The position numbers and the translations under genes were made by a program. 35,111 nucleotides of DNA from Aurantimicrobium sp. (lineage in GTDB: Bacteria; Actinomycetota; Actinomycetes; Actinomycetales; Microbacteriaceae), in contig JAHEGZ010000002.1 of assembly GCA_024644865.1 (NCBI GenBank), positions 15,998 through 51,108 of the forward strand, read 5' to 3'. The notes beneath the pieces are model-generated. The model saw nothing but the letters and a program-made list of their open reading frames with translations, was not told the origin of the DNA and ran no database searches. Below are positions 16,200-27,718 of this stretch, piece by piece (the stretch's first letter is position 1; every line of letters begins with the position of its first letter).

Positions 16200-17761
16200 C
16201 CGACCACATGAGCCTTTCTGAGGGAGCGCCGCGCGTTCGTCGAGGCCCGATCAAGATTGTCGACACGAGCGTTCGCGACGGCAACCAGAGCCTCTGGGGT
16301 GTTGCCGGCATCACCACGGGAATGGTCGAGGCGATGGGTCCGATTTATGAGCGGATGGGTCTTGCTGCGCTCGATTTCACGAGCTCGACACACCTCAATA
16401 TGGGCGTGAAATTCCACGGCGAGAACCCCTGGGAGCGCATCGCGCGCATGCGTGCCGCCGCCCCCAATCTGCACCTGTCGTGCATCACCACGGGCATGAG
16501 ATTTATGTCGTGGGAGAAGGCTGACGAATCCGTTTTTCGCATGTCGCTGCGCGTGATGGCGCGTCACGGGCTGAGCCGTCTCATGATCGCCGAGCCGATG
16601 AATGACATCGAACAAACCATCAAGGTCGCCGAGTGGGCAAAGCAAGAGGGCATCGCCGAGGTTATGGCCGGGGTGGTGTTCACCGAAAGCCCTGTGCACA
16701 CCGACGAGAAGTACCGTGCGGCTACCCGCGCCTACAACGCAAGTGAATTCATCGATGTGGTCTACCTCAAAGACCCCGGCGGACTTCTCACCGCCGAGCG
16801 CACGCGCGAGCTCATTCCGATGATGCGCGCCGAGCTTCCCAATAAGACCCTCGAATTGCACAGTCACTGCACGACCGGAGCTGCCCCTCACCTGTATCTC
16901 GTCGCCGCCGAACTCGGAGTCGATGTGCTTCACACGGGTCTTGGCCCGCTCTCAAACGGCACTGCCCAACCGAGCCTCGAAAACCTGCTCACCAACCTCG
17001 ACACCCTCGGCATCGAGGTCGACATCGATCGGGAAGCGGTGGCCGAGGGCGCCGCACTGTTGCACGAGTTCGCCAAGGCACAAGGGCTGACCCCGGGCGC
17101 AGCCCATGAGTATGACTTGTCGTTCCACCAACACCAAGTGCCCGGTGGAATGATGGGCACGATGAAGCGACAGCTTGCCGAAATCGGCATGTCCGATGCC
17201 CTGCCCGCGGTGATCGCTGAAGCCGGTCGCGTTCGAGCCGACCTGGGCTACCCCATCATGGTTACCCCGTTCAGCCAGTTCGTCGGTAGCCAAGCCTTGA
17301 TGAACGTTTTGGCGCAAAAGAGCGGCCAGGAGCGCTACAGCCGCATCCCCGACGAGGTGTTGAAGTTCGTCCTGGGCCACTTTGGCACCCCCGAGGGTCC
17401 GATCTCGCCCGAGGTGCTCAAAAAAGTGGCTGCTATGCCCCGCACAGCTGAACTCTCGGTTCCCAAGGTCGAGCGCACGCTCGAGCAGCTTCAAGCGGAA
17501 TACGCCGCCAAGTTCGGTCGCGAGCTCTCTGAAGAAGAGATGTTGCTCCGAATCGTGATGCCCGAAGACCAAGCGGAAATCGCCATTAATGCAGCTCCGG
17601 CTCCTGCGTGGAATGGTTCTCGCTCAGCGAGAAAGGCATCCTCGGGTTCGGTCACGAGTGCCGCATCCTTTATTGAGGCAGTCAACGCACTTCCCCACTG
17701 GAAACACCTCAACGTGAACTTCAACGGCGAGTCAATTCGACTGCACCGCACCAACCCCTAA
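16196..17761 (+). CDS. Carboxyltransferase subunit of PC/OadA/transcarboxylase-5S type, altered substrate pocket
   Basis: A 521-residue protein with an HMGL-like TIM barrel followed by the C-terminal half of the pyruvate carboxylase, oxaloacetate decarboxylase alpha and 5S family. Metal ligands are in place (D28 in VRDGNQSL, H222 and H224 in LHSHCTTG), as are the Lys of the YLKDPGG motif (K192, carbamylated in relatives), the catalytic Thr (T357 in VTPFSQFVG) and the VPGGMMG loop. By hand alignment the LLRG Arg that binds pyruvate is T99 (ITTG), the Tyr seven residues on is W106, and the paired Asp is N68. The donor side thus looks active while the acceptor is unlikely to be pyruvate. The ATG at 16196 has AAGGAG before it and overlaps the previous stop; the frame is open further upstream. 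The final 20 residues resemble the 5S tail. No sodium-pump subunit genes are present. Confidence 0.88.
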   Translation: MTDHMSLSEGAPRVRRGPIKIVDTSVRDGNQSLWGVAGITTGMVEAMGPIYERMGLAALDFTSSTHLNMGVKFHGENPWERIARMRAAAPNLHLSCITTGMRFMSWEKADESVFRMSLRVMARHGLSRLMIAEPMNDIEQTIKVAEWAKQEGIAEVMAGVVFTESPVHTDEKYRAATRAYNASEFIDVVYLKDPGGLLTAERTRELIPMMRAELPNKTLELHSHCTTGAAPHLYLVAAELGVDVLHTGLGPLSNGTAQPSLENLLTNLDTLGIEVDIDREAVAEGAALLHEFAKAQGLTPGAAHEYDLSFHQHQVPGGMMGTMKRQLAEIGMSDALPAVIAEAGRVRADLGYPIMVTPFSQFVGSQALMNVLAQKSGQERYSRIPDEVLKFVLGHFGTPEGPISPEVLKKVAAMPRTAELSVPKVERTLEQLQAEYAAKFGRELSEEEMLLRIVMPEDQAEIAINAAPAPAWNGSRSARKASSGSVTSAASFIEAVNALPHWKHLNVNFNGESIRLHRTNP

Positions 17762-17768
17762 GGAAAAC

Positions 17769-18662
17769 ATGACCAGCGCAGAAAACATTGAGCGTCTCGC
17801 ACACACGAACGGCGTGATGTTTGACATTGACGGATGCTTGGTCATCTCCGACGGCCCGGCCGGCCAAGACGGACGAGTGCTCGAGGGCGCCGCTGAGGCG
17901 ATTGAGTACATGAAGTCGAGCGGTCGCAAATACTGCGTGTACACAAACGGCACCGCACAGAAGCCCACCGACATCGCCGAGCACCTGCGCTCGATGGGCA
18001 TCAACGTTCCCGACGAGCTCGTTCTTACCCCTGCCGTTGTCGCCGCCGAGGTCATCAAAGACACTTACGGAGACAAGCCAGTCATGGTCTTCGGTGGTGA
18101 GGGAATGTTGCACGACTTCAAGAAGCGTGGCGTGAACCTGGTCGACATCGAGGCTGCCATCAAGGGCTCAAAACCGGATGTTGCCGCCGTTGTTGTGGGC
18201 TGGGACACCGATTTCGGCAAGAACAAGATTCAGATTGCGGCCGAGGCGATTCTGGCTGGCGCAGACCTCTACTGCACGAGCTTTTCGCCCGCATTTGCGT
18301 CCAAAGATCGTCTCAACGTGGGCGTCTCCGGCTTCATTACCGCGGGCCTTCTCTTTGTGACCGAGACCACGAAGTTTGAAATTCTGGGCAAACCCTCGCA
18401 GCACTCAATGAACATCATCAGTCGCGTGCTCGATGTTCCGATTCCTGAAATCCTCGTCATCGGTGACGACATCGTGCTCGAAGCATCAATGGCGCGCAAA
18501 GCTGGCGCATTCGCTGGAGTTGTGCTGACCGGCACGAGCAAGCAAAAAGACGTCGACGCCGCCAGCGCAGATGTTGCCCCTGAACTTGTGATTCAGAGCA
18601 TGACCGAATTCGTTGACCTGTTCACTCAGGCGGATGCGCAATACCGTCAAATAGCGGGCTAA
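17769..18662 (+). CDS. HAD-superfamily phosphatase, NagD / p-nitrophenylphosphatase type
   Basis: A 297-residue HAD hydrolase. Motif I is MFDIDGCLV (nucleophile D19, acid D21), motif II is VYTNGTA, and motif IV is VIGDDIVLEASMARKAGAF. The long insert between motifs II and III is the type-II cap of the NagD family. Such enzymes dephosphorylate small organic phosphates, e.g. phosphoglycolate, glycerol phosphate or aryl phosphates. It begins 7 bases after the transferase stop with AAGGAAA before the ATG, so it belongs to the operon. Its presence next to a phospho-His protein suggests that a phosphorylated small molecule is made or repaired here; the substrate is unknown. Confidence 0.88.
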   Translation: MTSAENIERLAHTNGVMFDIDGCLVISDGPAGQDGRVLEGAAEAIEYMKSSGRKYCVYTNGTAQKPTDIAEHLRSMGINVPDELVLTPAVVAAEVIKDTYGDKPVMVFGGEGMLHDFKKRGVNLVDIEAAIKGSKPDVAAVVVGWDTDFGKNKIQIAAEAILAGADLYCTSFSPAFASKDRLNVGVSGFITAGLLFVTETTKFEILGKPSQHSMNIISRVLDVPIPEILVIGDDIVLEASMARKAGAFAGVVLTGTSKQKDVDAASADVAPELVIQSMTEFVDLFTQADAQYRQIAG

Positions 18663-18715
18663 CGACCTGGCGGGTGCATCGCATTCGCATTTCAACCATT
18701 CACAAAGGAGTGACC

Positions 18716-19468
18716 ATGGGAACTTTTAGCAATCACGTCGCACTCGTCACCGGTGGCGGTCAGGGTTTGGGCAAGGCGTTCGCGCTTGAGCTGGGTGCCG
18801 AAGGGGCCGCGGTAGTAGTCACAGACATGAACCTCACGACCGCACAGAGCGTGGCTGACGAAATCAAGGCTGCTGGCGGTAGGGCCATCGCGGTCAAGTT
18901 GAATACAACCTCGCTAGACGACCACGAGGCCGCCGTTGCCGCAGCGCTCAAAGAATTCGGCAAACTCACTCTTGCGGTGAACAATGCCGGAATTGGCGAC
19001 CCTGCCGCTTTTATCGGAGAGATGGACATGGATCAGTGGAACCACATGATCAATGTGAACCTCAACGGTGTCGCGTACGGTCTTCGCCATCAAATTCCTG
19101 CGATGAAGGCAGCCGGCGGCGGATCCATCGTCAACATGGCTTCAATTCTGGGTTCGGTGGGCGTTGTCGGAGTTCCCGCTGGCTACACGGCGGCTAAGCA
19201 CGCCGTGGTCGGACTGACGAAACAGGCGGCACTCGAGCATGCTGCCGACGGCATCCGGGTGAACTCGGTCGGTCCGGCTTTTATCAAGACTCCCCTGCTG
19301 GGCAACCTCCCCGACGAGGCCCTTCCCGCTTTGGCCGCCGAACACCCCCTGGGTCGCCTCGGAGAACCTGAAGAGGTGTCTGCACTCGTGTGCTTCTTGC
19401 TTTCAGACCGAGCAAGCTTCATCACGGGCAGCTACCACCTTGTCGATGGCGGCTGGACCGCCAGGTAG
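18716..19468 (+). CDS. SDR-family NAD(P)-dependent oxidoreductase
   Basis: A 250-residue classical short-chain dehydrogenase. The cofactor loop is TGGGQGLG (12-19), with D37 at the end of the second strand favouring NAD over NADP. NNAG is at 89-92, and the catalytic Ser143, Tyr157 and Lys161 (YTAAK) are present. The C-terminal GSYHLVDGGWT is typical. The start at 18716 follows AAAGGAG; upstream in-frame codons lack such a site. It is last in the operon, 53 bases after the HAD gene. In context it might oxidise a secondary alcohol to the ketone that is carboxylated, or act on 3-hydroxybutyrate/acetoacetate; the sequence alone does not decide. Confidence 0.9.
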   Translation: MGTFSNHVALVTGGGQGLGKAFALELGAEGAAVVVTDMNLTTAQSVADEIKAAGGRAIAVKLNTTSLDDHEAAVAAALKEFGKLTLAVNNAGIGDPAAFIGEMDMDQWNHMINVNLNGVAYGLRHQIPAMKAAGGGSIVNMASILGSVGVVGVPAGYTAAKHAVVGLTKQAALEHAADGIRVNSVGPAFIKTPLLGNLPDEALPALAAEHPLGRLGEPEEVSALVCFLLSDRASFITGSYHLVDGGWTAR

Positions 19469-19469
19469 A

Positions 19470-20102
19470 TCAGCTGTTGGGCAGCTCGAGGCTCATCAGG
19501 TGCTTGATTTGAGCATCTGAAAGGCCGACAAGTTCGAGCCCAACACCGAGCATCTCTCGCGCCTGCGACTCGGATGCGGGCCAGCAAGCCACCGAGACTT
19601 CGAACGCGCTACGGATGATGGCCGAAAGTGCCGCGAACCGGGTGTCCACACTCTCCATGGTGAGCTGCCCCTGTGAAACAAGCTCGTGGAGGTTTGCCTC
19701 GAATCCAGCTCCCAGGCGCGGAAGAACAGCCGACACCGCGCGTGGGCTGCTCAGCGCCACTTTCGCCAGCACCGGGTGCGTCTTGGGCATCTTGATGAAC
19801 AGACGCAGGGGAAGAACGAGACGTTCGAGTGGGTCGCTGACGCCAGCGATGGTGCCCTGCATCCACGTTTCCCACTCATCCATTGCGGTGATGACGGCGG
19901 TTTGAATGAGTGCATCTCGATTTTCGAAGTGCTTATAGATCGTGCTTACTGCCACGTTCGCGGCCGTCGCAAAGTCTTCAATGGTGGCCTCATCGCCTCG
20001 TTCGGAAAGAACAAGTTGTGCGGACTGCAGAAGCGCGGCCCTATTGCGCGCGAAATAGGCGTGTTTGCGCCCGGAATTGGCTTCTTGTGCCTGAACTACC
20101 AC
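19470..20102 (-). CDS. TetR/AcrR family transcriptional regulator
   Basis: A 210-residue TetR regulator. The helix-turn-helix is at about residues 38-65 (ATIEDFATAANVAVSTIYKH, then FENRDALIQTAV). The stop is one base from the stop of the convergent SDR gene. The start is uncertain by one codon: ATG 20105 or GTG 20102. The GTG is preferred because a TAGCCT box lies exactly 6 bases before it, as at other genes here. It is divergent from a surface-protein gene, and an inverted repeat covers that gene's -10 box, so it probably represses it. Confidence 0.9.
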   Translation of the reverse strand: MVVQAQEANSGRKHAYFARNRAALLQSAQLVLSERGDEATIEDFATAANVAVSTIYKHFENRDALIQTAVITAMDEWETWMQGTIAGVSDPLERLVLPLRLFIKMPKTHPVLAKVALSSPRAVSAVLPRLGAGFEANLHELVSQGQLTMESVDTRFAALSAIIRSAFEVSVACWPASESQAREMLGVGLELVGLSDAQIKHLMSLELPNS

Positions 20103-20108
20103 CATTCA

Positions 20109-20114
20109 AGGCTA
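20109..20114 (-). promoter_or_regulatory. -10 box (TAGCCT) of the divergent tetR-type gene
   Basis: TAGCCT on the minus strand is followed by TGAATG and then GTG at 20102, the 6-base leaderless spacing. The box lies 8 bases from the inverted repeat at 20122-20154, so the regulator could also control itself. Confidence 0.4.
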
Positions 20115-20121
20115 GTCGATG

Positions 20122-20154
20122 AATGAATATCGGTATAGTCTTTCGTTATTCATT
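20122..20154. promoter_or_regulatory. Candidate TetR operator around the -10 box of the surface-protein gene
   Basis: AATGAATA (20122-20129) and TATTCATT (20147-20154) are perfect inverted 8-mers separated by 17 bases. Between them is TATAGT (20134-20139), the likely -10 box of the plus-strand surface-protein gene. A protein bound here would block transcription. The next gene leftward is a TetR regulator facing away, the usual layout of such pairs. Confidence 0.6.
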
Positions 20155-20167
20155 TCAAGGAGACACC

Positions 20168-20935
20168 ATGACCAATATCTCTACTGGCAAGACATTCTTC
20201 GCTGCAGTTGTAGCCGGGATTGCTGGGGTCCTCCTCGTGACATCGCCCGTGCACGCCCTCCCCGAAGAAACGCTCGATCAACAGTTCGAAACTCCGGCTG
20301 ATTTCAACGACTGGAACGGGATTTATTACCTGCCCGAAGACATTCAGACATTTACCGCAGGTTCTGCTGGAACGCTCTCGTCGGTTCAACTCGAGCTCTA
20401 CAAACTTGGCATGACGCTCGTAAACAATCTGCGCCTGAGGGTTTTCCCGACGGATTCGAACGGAAAACCGGTTATCGACGGGGCTCCCCTGGCGGTGACA
20501 ACCGCGGCTGGAAGCCAACTCACCGATAACAAGGCGTGGGTTAGTTTTTCGTTCTCAACACCGGCCCAGCTAGTTTCGGGAACTCGCTATGCCCTCGCAC
20601 TCACGCTCGACGGTGAGGGCGACCTTGAGGAAAACCCTCACTGGGCCGCTTTCTCAAGGGCGGGTGACACGTTCCCGAGCGGACAAAGTTGCGTCGACAG
20701 CAGTCCGCAGGCAAGTCCCCACGAGTTTCTCTGCAATGACAGCAGTGACTTGGGCTTTAGAACATTCATGAGCTCAGGCGGTGACGGCAGCCCTGAACAA
20801 CCCAGTGCTGCAGGAGAACCCGAAATGCCAAATACCGGCTCGAACCTCGGCACCCTGCTGACCGCTGGCGGGCTCGCCGCCGTCTCAGTCGTTGGCGGCG
20901 CGCTGATACTTTGGCGACGAAAAACTCGAAGCTAA
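20168..20935 (+). CDS. Sortase-anchored secreted surface protein
   Basis: A 255-residue exported protein. Residues 1-30 form a Sec signal peptide with a likely cut after SPVHA. The mature region up to about residue 205 is beta-rich (SVQLELYKLGMTLVNNLRLR, then WVSFSFSTPAQLVSGTRYAL), reminiscent of carbohydrate-binding or jelly-roll modules, with two Cys (SCVDSS and FLCNDSS) that may form a disulfide. The C-terminus is a cell-wall sorting signal: MPNTG at 220-224, a hydrophobic helix, and RRKTRS. The start at 20168 has AAGGAG 6 bases before it; an in-frame ATG at 20123 lies inside the operator. Ligand and sortase partner are not visible here. Confidence 0.85.
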   Translation: MTNISTGKTFFAAVVAGIAGVLLVTSPVHALPEETLDQQFETPADFNDWNGIYYLPEDIQTFTAGSAGTLSSVQLELYKLGMTLVNNLRLRVFPTDSNGKPVIDGAPLAVTTAAGSQLTDNKAWVSFSFSTPAQLVSGTRYALALTLDGEGDLEENPHWAAFSRAGDTFPSGQSCVDSSPQASPHEFLCNDSSDLGFRTFMSSGGDGSPEQPSAAGEPEMPNTGSNLGTLLTAGGLAAVSVVGGALILWRRKTRS

Positions 20936-20946
20936 GGATTGAAAAT

Positions 20947-20978
20947 AATGCCCGCCGGAAGTATTCCCGGCGGGCATT
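20947..20978 (+). terminator. Intrinsic terminator after the surface-protein gene
   Basis: A perfect 12-bp stem, AATGCCCGCCGG (20947-20958) with 20967-20978, an 8-base loop and then GTTGTCTCT. It stands between convergent genes and can serve the minus-strand gatCAB side as well. Confidence 0.85.
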
Positions 20979-20995
20979 GTTGTCTCTAAAACTCG

Positions 20996-21160
20996 TTAGT
21001 CGCGCATCCACTTGAACGGGATAGCGAGGCAGACAACGGCGAGCGTGACGCTACCGCCGAAGATCCAGAAACCGTACTCGGGGTACGCGAAAGCCTGACC
21101 CATTCCCCAGAAGGATGCGATCAGCGTGAGAAAAGCGATGATGAACAGAATGACGCGCAC
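20996..21160 (-). CDS. Small two-helix membrane protein
   Basis: A 54-residue protein, almost all hydrophobic: VRVILFIIAFLTLIASFWGM forms one helix, a short AFAYPEYG loop follows, then FWIFGGSVTLAVVCLAIPF and a basic end KWMRD. The GTG at 21160 is chosen because AAGGAG lies 5 bases upstream; the frame is open further into gatB but without such a site. It follows gatB by 28 bases and is probably co-transcribed with it. No family is recognised. Confidence 0.75.
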   Translation of the reverse strand: MRVILFIIAFLTLIASFWGMGQAFAYPEYGFWIFGGSVTLAVVCLAIPFKWMRD

Positions 21161-21188
21161 GACTACTCCTTGATTTGTTCTGTTGCCA

Positions 21189-22691
21189 TTATTGCGCAGA
21201 TGCGCGCTCGAGAATGAGTTCGCGCACGCGAGCCGCATCAGCTTTGCCCTGCATCGCCTGCATCACAGCGCCAATTACTGCACCGGCAGCCTGCACCTTG
21301 CCCTCGCGAATCTTTTCGAGCACATCCGGCTGAGCGGAAAGAGCCTTGTCGATGGCCTCGATAAGAGCGCCATCGTCACTCACCACCGCTAGGCCCTGCT
21401 TGTCGACAACTTCCTTGGGCGAACCCTCTCCAGCGATGACCGACTCAAGTACCTGACGAGCCAGTCGGTCGGTCAAGGTGCCCTCGTCAACAAGACCTGC
21501 CAGTTCGGCGACCTGCTCGGGCGTGACCAGACTCGTTGCGTCGACCTCGGCGGCATTGGCTAAACGGGCCACCTCACCGGTCCACCACTTTCGGGCCGCC
21601 TGCGGGGATGCACCTGCGGCCACAGTTGCCGCGACCTCGGTGAGTAGACCTGAGTTGTCGATGTCCTGGAACTCGAGGTCAGTGAAGCCCCACTCGGCCT
21701 TGAGACGGCGACGACGTTCAACCGGCTTCTCGGGAAGCGCAGCCTTGAGCTCGGCGATCAACTCAGGGCTGGGAACGACCGGAAGAAGGTCGGGCTCTGG
21801 AAAGTAGCGGTAGTCGTCGGCGTCTGACTTGGGGCGACCTGCGCTCGTCGCGCCGGTGTCTTCGTGCCAGTGGCGGGTCTCCTGAACGATCGTGCCGCCG
21901 TCGGCCAAAATCTGCGCCTGGCGTTGAATCTCGTAGCGAACAGCGCGCTCAATCGAGCGAAGCGAGTTCACGTTCTTGGTCTCGGTGCGAGTGCCGAGCT
22001 TGTTGGAGCCTCGGGGTCGCAGTGAAACGTTGGCGTCGCAGCGCAGGTTTCCGCGTTCCATCTTGGCGTCTGAGATGCCCAGAGCAAGAACGATGTCGCG
22101 GATGGTCGCCACATACGCCTTGGCAAGCTCAGGAGCGTCATGCTCGGCGCCCTCGATCATGCGTGTAACGATCTCGACCAGGGGCACACCCGCGCGGTTG
22201 TAGTCAACCAACGAGTACTCGGCGCCCTGGATGCGTCCGGTTGAGCCACCTACGTGCGTGAGTTTGCCCGCGTCTTCTTCCATGTGGGCGCGCTCAATAT
22301 CGACGTGAAAAACACGACCGTTGGGCAACTCAACCTCGACGGTTCCGTTGACAGCGATGGGCTCATCAAACTGCGAAATCTGGTAGTTCTTGGCTAGGTC
22401 GGGGTAGAAGTAGTTTTTTCGCGCGAATGAGGATGACGGCGCGATGTCGCAGTCAAGAGCCAGACCGAGGCTGATTGAGTAGCGAACGGCCTGCTCGTTT
22501 ACAACCGGAAGTGAGCCGGGAAGACCCAAACACACGGGGGTGATGTTTGTGTTGGGCTCAGCGCCAAAATTGTTGGGCGCGGACGAGAACATTTTGGTCT
22601 GCGTCGACAGCTCAACGTGCACTTCGAAACCGAGAACGGGCTCAAACAACTCGAGAGCCTTGTCGTAGTCCATGAGTTTGGCCTTGCTCAT
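21189..22691 (-). CDS. gatB: Aspartyl/glutamyl-tRNA(Asn/Gln) amidotransferase subunit B
   Basis: The tRNA-binding kinase-like subunit that phosphorylates misacylated Glu-tRNA(Gln) or Asp-tRNA(Asn) before amidation. 500 residues from the ATG at 22691, which has GGGAGG 6 bases upstream and overlaps the gatA stop (ATGA). Typical segments are [50 protein letters not shown] and [14 protein letters not shown]. The C-terminal YqeY-like tail ends [20 protein letters not shown]. Last of gatC-gatA-gatB. Confidence 0.97.
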   Translation of the reverse strand: MSKAKLMDYDKALELFEPVLGFEVHVELSTQTKMFSSAPNNFGAEPNTNITPVCLGLPGSLPVVNEQAVRYSISLGLALDCDIAPSSSFARKNYFYPDLAKNYQISQFDEPIAVNGTVEVELPNGRVFHVDIERAHMEEDAGKLTHVGGSTGRIQGAEYSLVDYNRAGVPLVEIVTRMIEGAEHDAPELAKAYVATIRDIVLALGISDAKMERGNLRCDANVSLRPRGSNKLGTRTETKNVNSLRSIERAVRYEIQRQAQILADGGTIVQETRHWHEDTGATSAGRPKSDADDYRYFPEPDLLPVVPSPELIAELKAALPEKPVERRRRLKAEWGFTDLEFQDIDNSGLLTEVAATVAAGASPQAARKWWTGEVARLANAAEVDATSLVTPEQVAELAGLVDEGTLTDRLARQVLESVIAGEGSPKEVVDKQGLAVVSDDGALIEAIDKALSAQPDVLEKIREGKVQAAGAVIGAVMQAMQGKADAARVRELILERASAQ

Positions 22692-24196
22692 CGCTGGCCT
22701 CCCTTCAGAGCGGGTGCTTTGCTCAGCAGCGTGTGACCCCACTTGTCGACGAGAAGTTGCTCAAGCGCGCCACCGACGTTGTAGAGGCGGGCATCCTCGC
22801 GGGCGGGCGCCAAGAACTGGATGCCCACGGGCAGTCCATCTTCGTCGGCGAGTCCCGCGGGCAGGCTGATTCCAGGGATGCCGGCGAGGTTAGCGGGAAT
22901 CGTTGCCAGGTCACCGCGCCACATTTCGAGCGGGTCATCGAGCTGTTCACCGAGCTTCCACGCGGTGGTGGGAGCAGTCGGAGAGGCGATGACATCTACT
23001 TGGTCGAAGCCGGCTGCAAAGTCACGTTGCACGAGCGTGCGAACCTTCTGCGCGCTGCCATAGTAGGCGTCGTAGTAACCGGCAGAAAGAGCGTAAGTTC
23101 CCAAGATGATGCGGCGTTTGACCTCAGCGCCGAAGCCGGCCTCGCGAGTCGCGCTCATGACCTGCTCAACGGTTCCGCCGCCGGCAGGGGCTACGCGCAA
23201 ACCGAAGCGAACGGAGTCGAACTTGGCGAGATTGCTCGAAGCCTCGGCCGGAAGAATCAAGTAGTACGCAGCGACGGCGTGCTCAAGGCTCGGCAGGCTG
23301 AGCTCAACGATTTCAGCACCGTTCGCCTCCAAGAGAGCGATTGCCTCGTGGAATCGGGCCAGAACGCCGGGCTGGAACCCTTCGCCATCGAGCTGGCTGA
23401 CGACGCCGATGCGCAGGCCCTTGACATCGGCCTTGCGAACAGCCTCGGCCATCGACGGCCACTCGTGTTTTAGCGAAGTCGAGTCGTGGCGATCGTGACC
23501 GGCAATGACGTCGTGCAACAGTGCCGCATCGAGAACGTTGCGAGTCACCGGACCAATCTGGTCGAGCGAGCTGGCCAACGCGATTGCGCCGTAACGGCTA
23601 ACTCCGCCGTAGGTGGGCTTTATGCCGACCGTTCCTGTGACGTGAGCCGGCTGACGAATCGAGCCACCCGTGTCCGAGCCCAGGGCAAGCGGCGCTTCGA
23701 AAGCTGCTACAGCGGCGGCCGAGCCTCCGCCCGAACCACCGGGAATGCGGTCGAGGTCCCAGGGGTTGCGAGTCGGGCCATATGCCGAGTGCTCGGTAGA
23801 GGAGCCCATGGCGAACTCATCCATGTTGGTCTTACCGAGAGGAACGAGACCAGCCTCACGCAGCTTGGTGACGGGCGTGGCGTCGTAGGGGCTCATCCAG
23901 CCTTCGAGAATTCTCGAGCCGGCTGTGGAAGGCATATCTGTCGTGACCAGAACGTCTTTGATGGCGACCGGCACGCCGTCGAGCGCGTGCAGCGGGTCGC
24001 CTGCAGCGCGACGCTTGTCTGAGGCAGCGGCGGCGGCAAGAGAAACCTCGGCGTTGACGTGCAGGAACGCGTGAACATCCCCGTCGACGGCTTCGATGCG
24101 GTCTAGGTGAGCCTTCGTGATTTCAACGCTGGATGCTCTGCCCTCGGCAAGCGCAGTGGCAAGCTCAGCGGCGGTGCGGTGAATGAGCTCGGACAT
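22688..24196 (-). CDS. gatA: Aspartyl/glutamyl-tRNA(Asn/Gln) amidotransferase subunit A
   Basis: Glutaminase subunit that supplies ammonia for transamidation. 502 residues with the amidase signature Ser-cisSer-Lys triad: Lys in [13 protein letters not shown], the Ser-rich [13 protein letters not shown], and the nucleophile Ser in [12 protein letters not shown]. It overlaps gatC by one base (TAATG) and gatB by four (ATGA), so the three subunits are made together. Confidence 0.98.
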   Translation of the reverse strand: MSELIHRTAAELATALAEGRASSVEITKAHLDRIEAVDGDVHAFLHVNAEVSLAAAAASDKRRAAGDPLHALDGVPVAIKDVLVTTDMPSTAGSRILEGWMSPYDATPVTKLREAGLVPLGKTNMDEFAMGSSTEHSAYGPTRNPWDLDRIPGGSGGGSAAAVAAFEAPLALGSDTGGSIRQPAHVTGTVGIKPTYGGVSRYGAIALASSLDQIGPVTRNVLDAALLHDVIAGHDRHDSTSLKHEWPSMAEAVRKADVKGLRIGVVSQLDGEGFQPGVLARFHEAIALLEANGAEIVELSLPSLEHAVAAYYLILPAEASSNLAKFDSVRFGLRVAPAGGGTVEQVMSATREAGFGAEVKRRIILGTYALSAGYYDAYYGSAQKVRTLVQRDFAAGFDQVDVIASPTAPTTAWKLGEQLDDPLEMWRGDLATIPANLAGIPGISLPAGLADEDGLPVGIQFLAPAREDARLYNVGGALEQLLVDKWGHTLLSKAPALKGGQR

Positions 24197-24498
24197 TACT
24201 GTTCCTCCCCCAAAATCGCGGAAACCTTGAAGCGACTGCCGTCGTGCTCCGGCGCCGAGGCCAAGGCCTGCTCGGGTGTGAGAACGTCGTCGGTCACGAC
24301 ATCTTCGCGGTAGACGTTCGTCAGCGGAATCGGGTGACTCGTTGCCGGAGTATCAGCGTCGACTGCGCTGGTGACCTGGGCCACCACATCCACGATCTGG
24401 CTGAGTTCAGCGGTGAGTGCCGTCACTTCGGCGTCGGTCAGGGCGATACGAGCAAGGCCAGCAAGGTGGCGAACGCTCTCTTCAGAGATGTCAGACAT
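24196..24498 (-). CDS. gatC: Aspartyl/glutamyl-tRNA(Asn/Gln) amidotransferase subunit C
   Basis: A 100-residue stabilising subunit that wraps around Gat[21 protein letters not shown] and a C-terminal region with RFKVSAIL match the family. It is the first gene of gatCAB. A TAGACT box ends 9 bases before the ATG (24508-24513), so the leader would be only 2-3 bases long. Confidence 0.95.
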   Translation of the reverse strand: MSDISEESVRHLAGLARIALTDAEVTALTAELSQIVDVVAQVTSAVDADTPATSHPIPLTNVYREDVVTDDVLTPEQALASAPEHDGSRFKVSAILGEEQ

Positions 24499-24524
24499 AA
24501 CTTCTCAAGTCTACCGAAGGCGCG

Positions 24525-27712
<3,188 letters not shown>

Positions 27713-27718
27713 GACTCA

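Noticed and set aside
16106-16933. A 275-codon minus-strand frame opposite the carboxyltransferase gene
   Set aside because: Antisense to the TIM-barrel region with D28, H222 and K192 motifs in frame on the plus strand.
12523-17761. Reading the operon as ordinary pyruvate carboxylase or acetyl-CoA carboxylase
   Set aside because: An acyl-CoA carboxylase would need a crotonase-type AccD/PCC-beta transferase, which is absent, and the pyruvate-binding Arg of the transferase is replaced. The phospho-His and HAD genes also have no place in either enzyme.
9542-19468. Classical acetone carboxylase (AcxABC) locus
   Set aside because: No hydantoinase-like large subunits or small gamma subunit are present. 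Any acetone carboxylation here would be by another mechanism.
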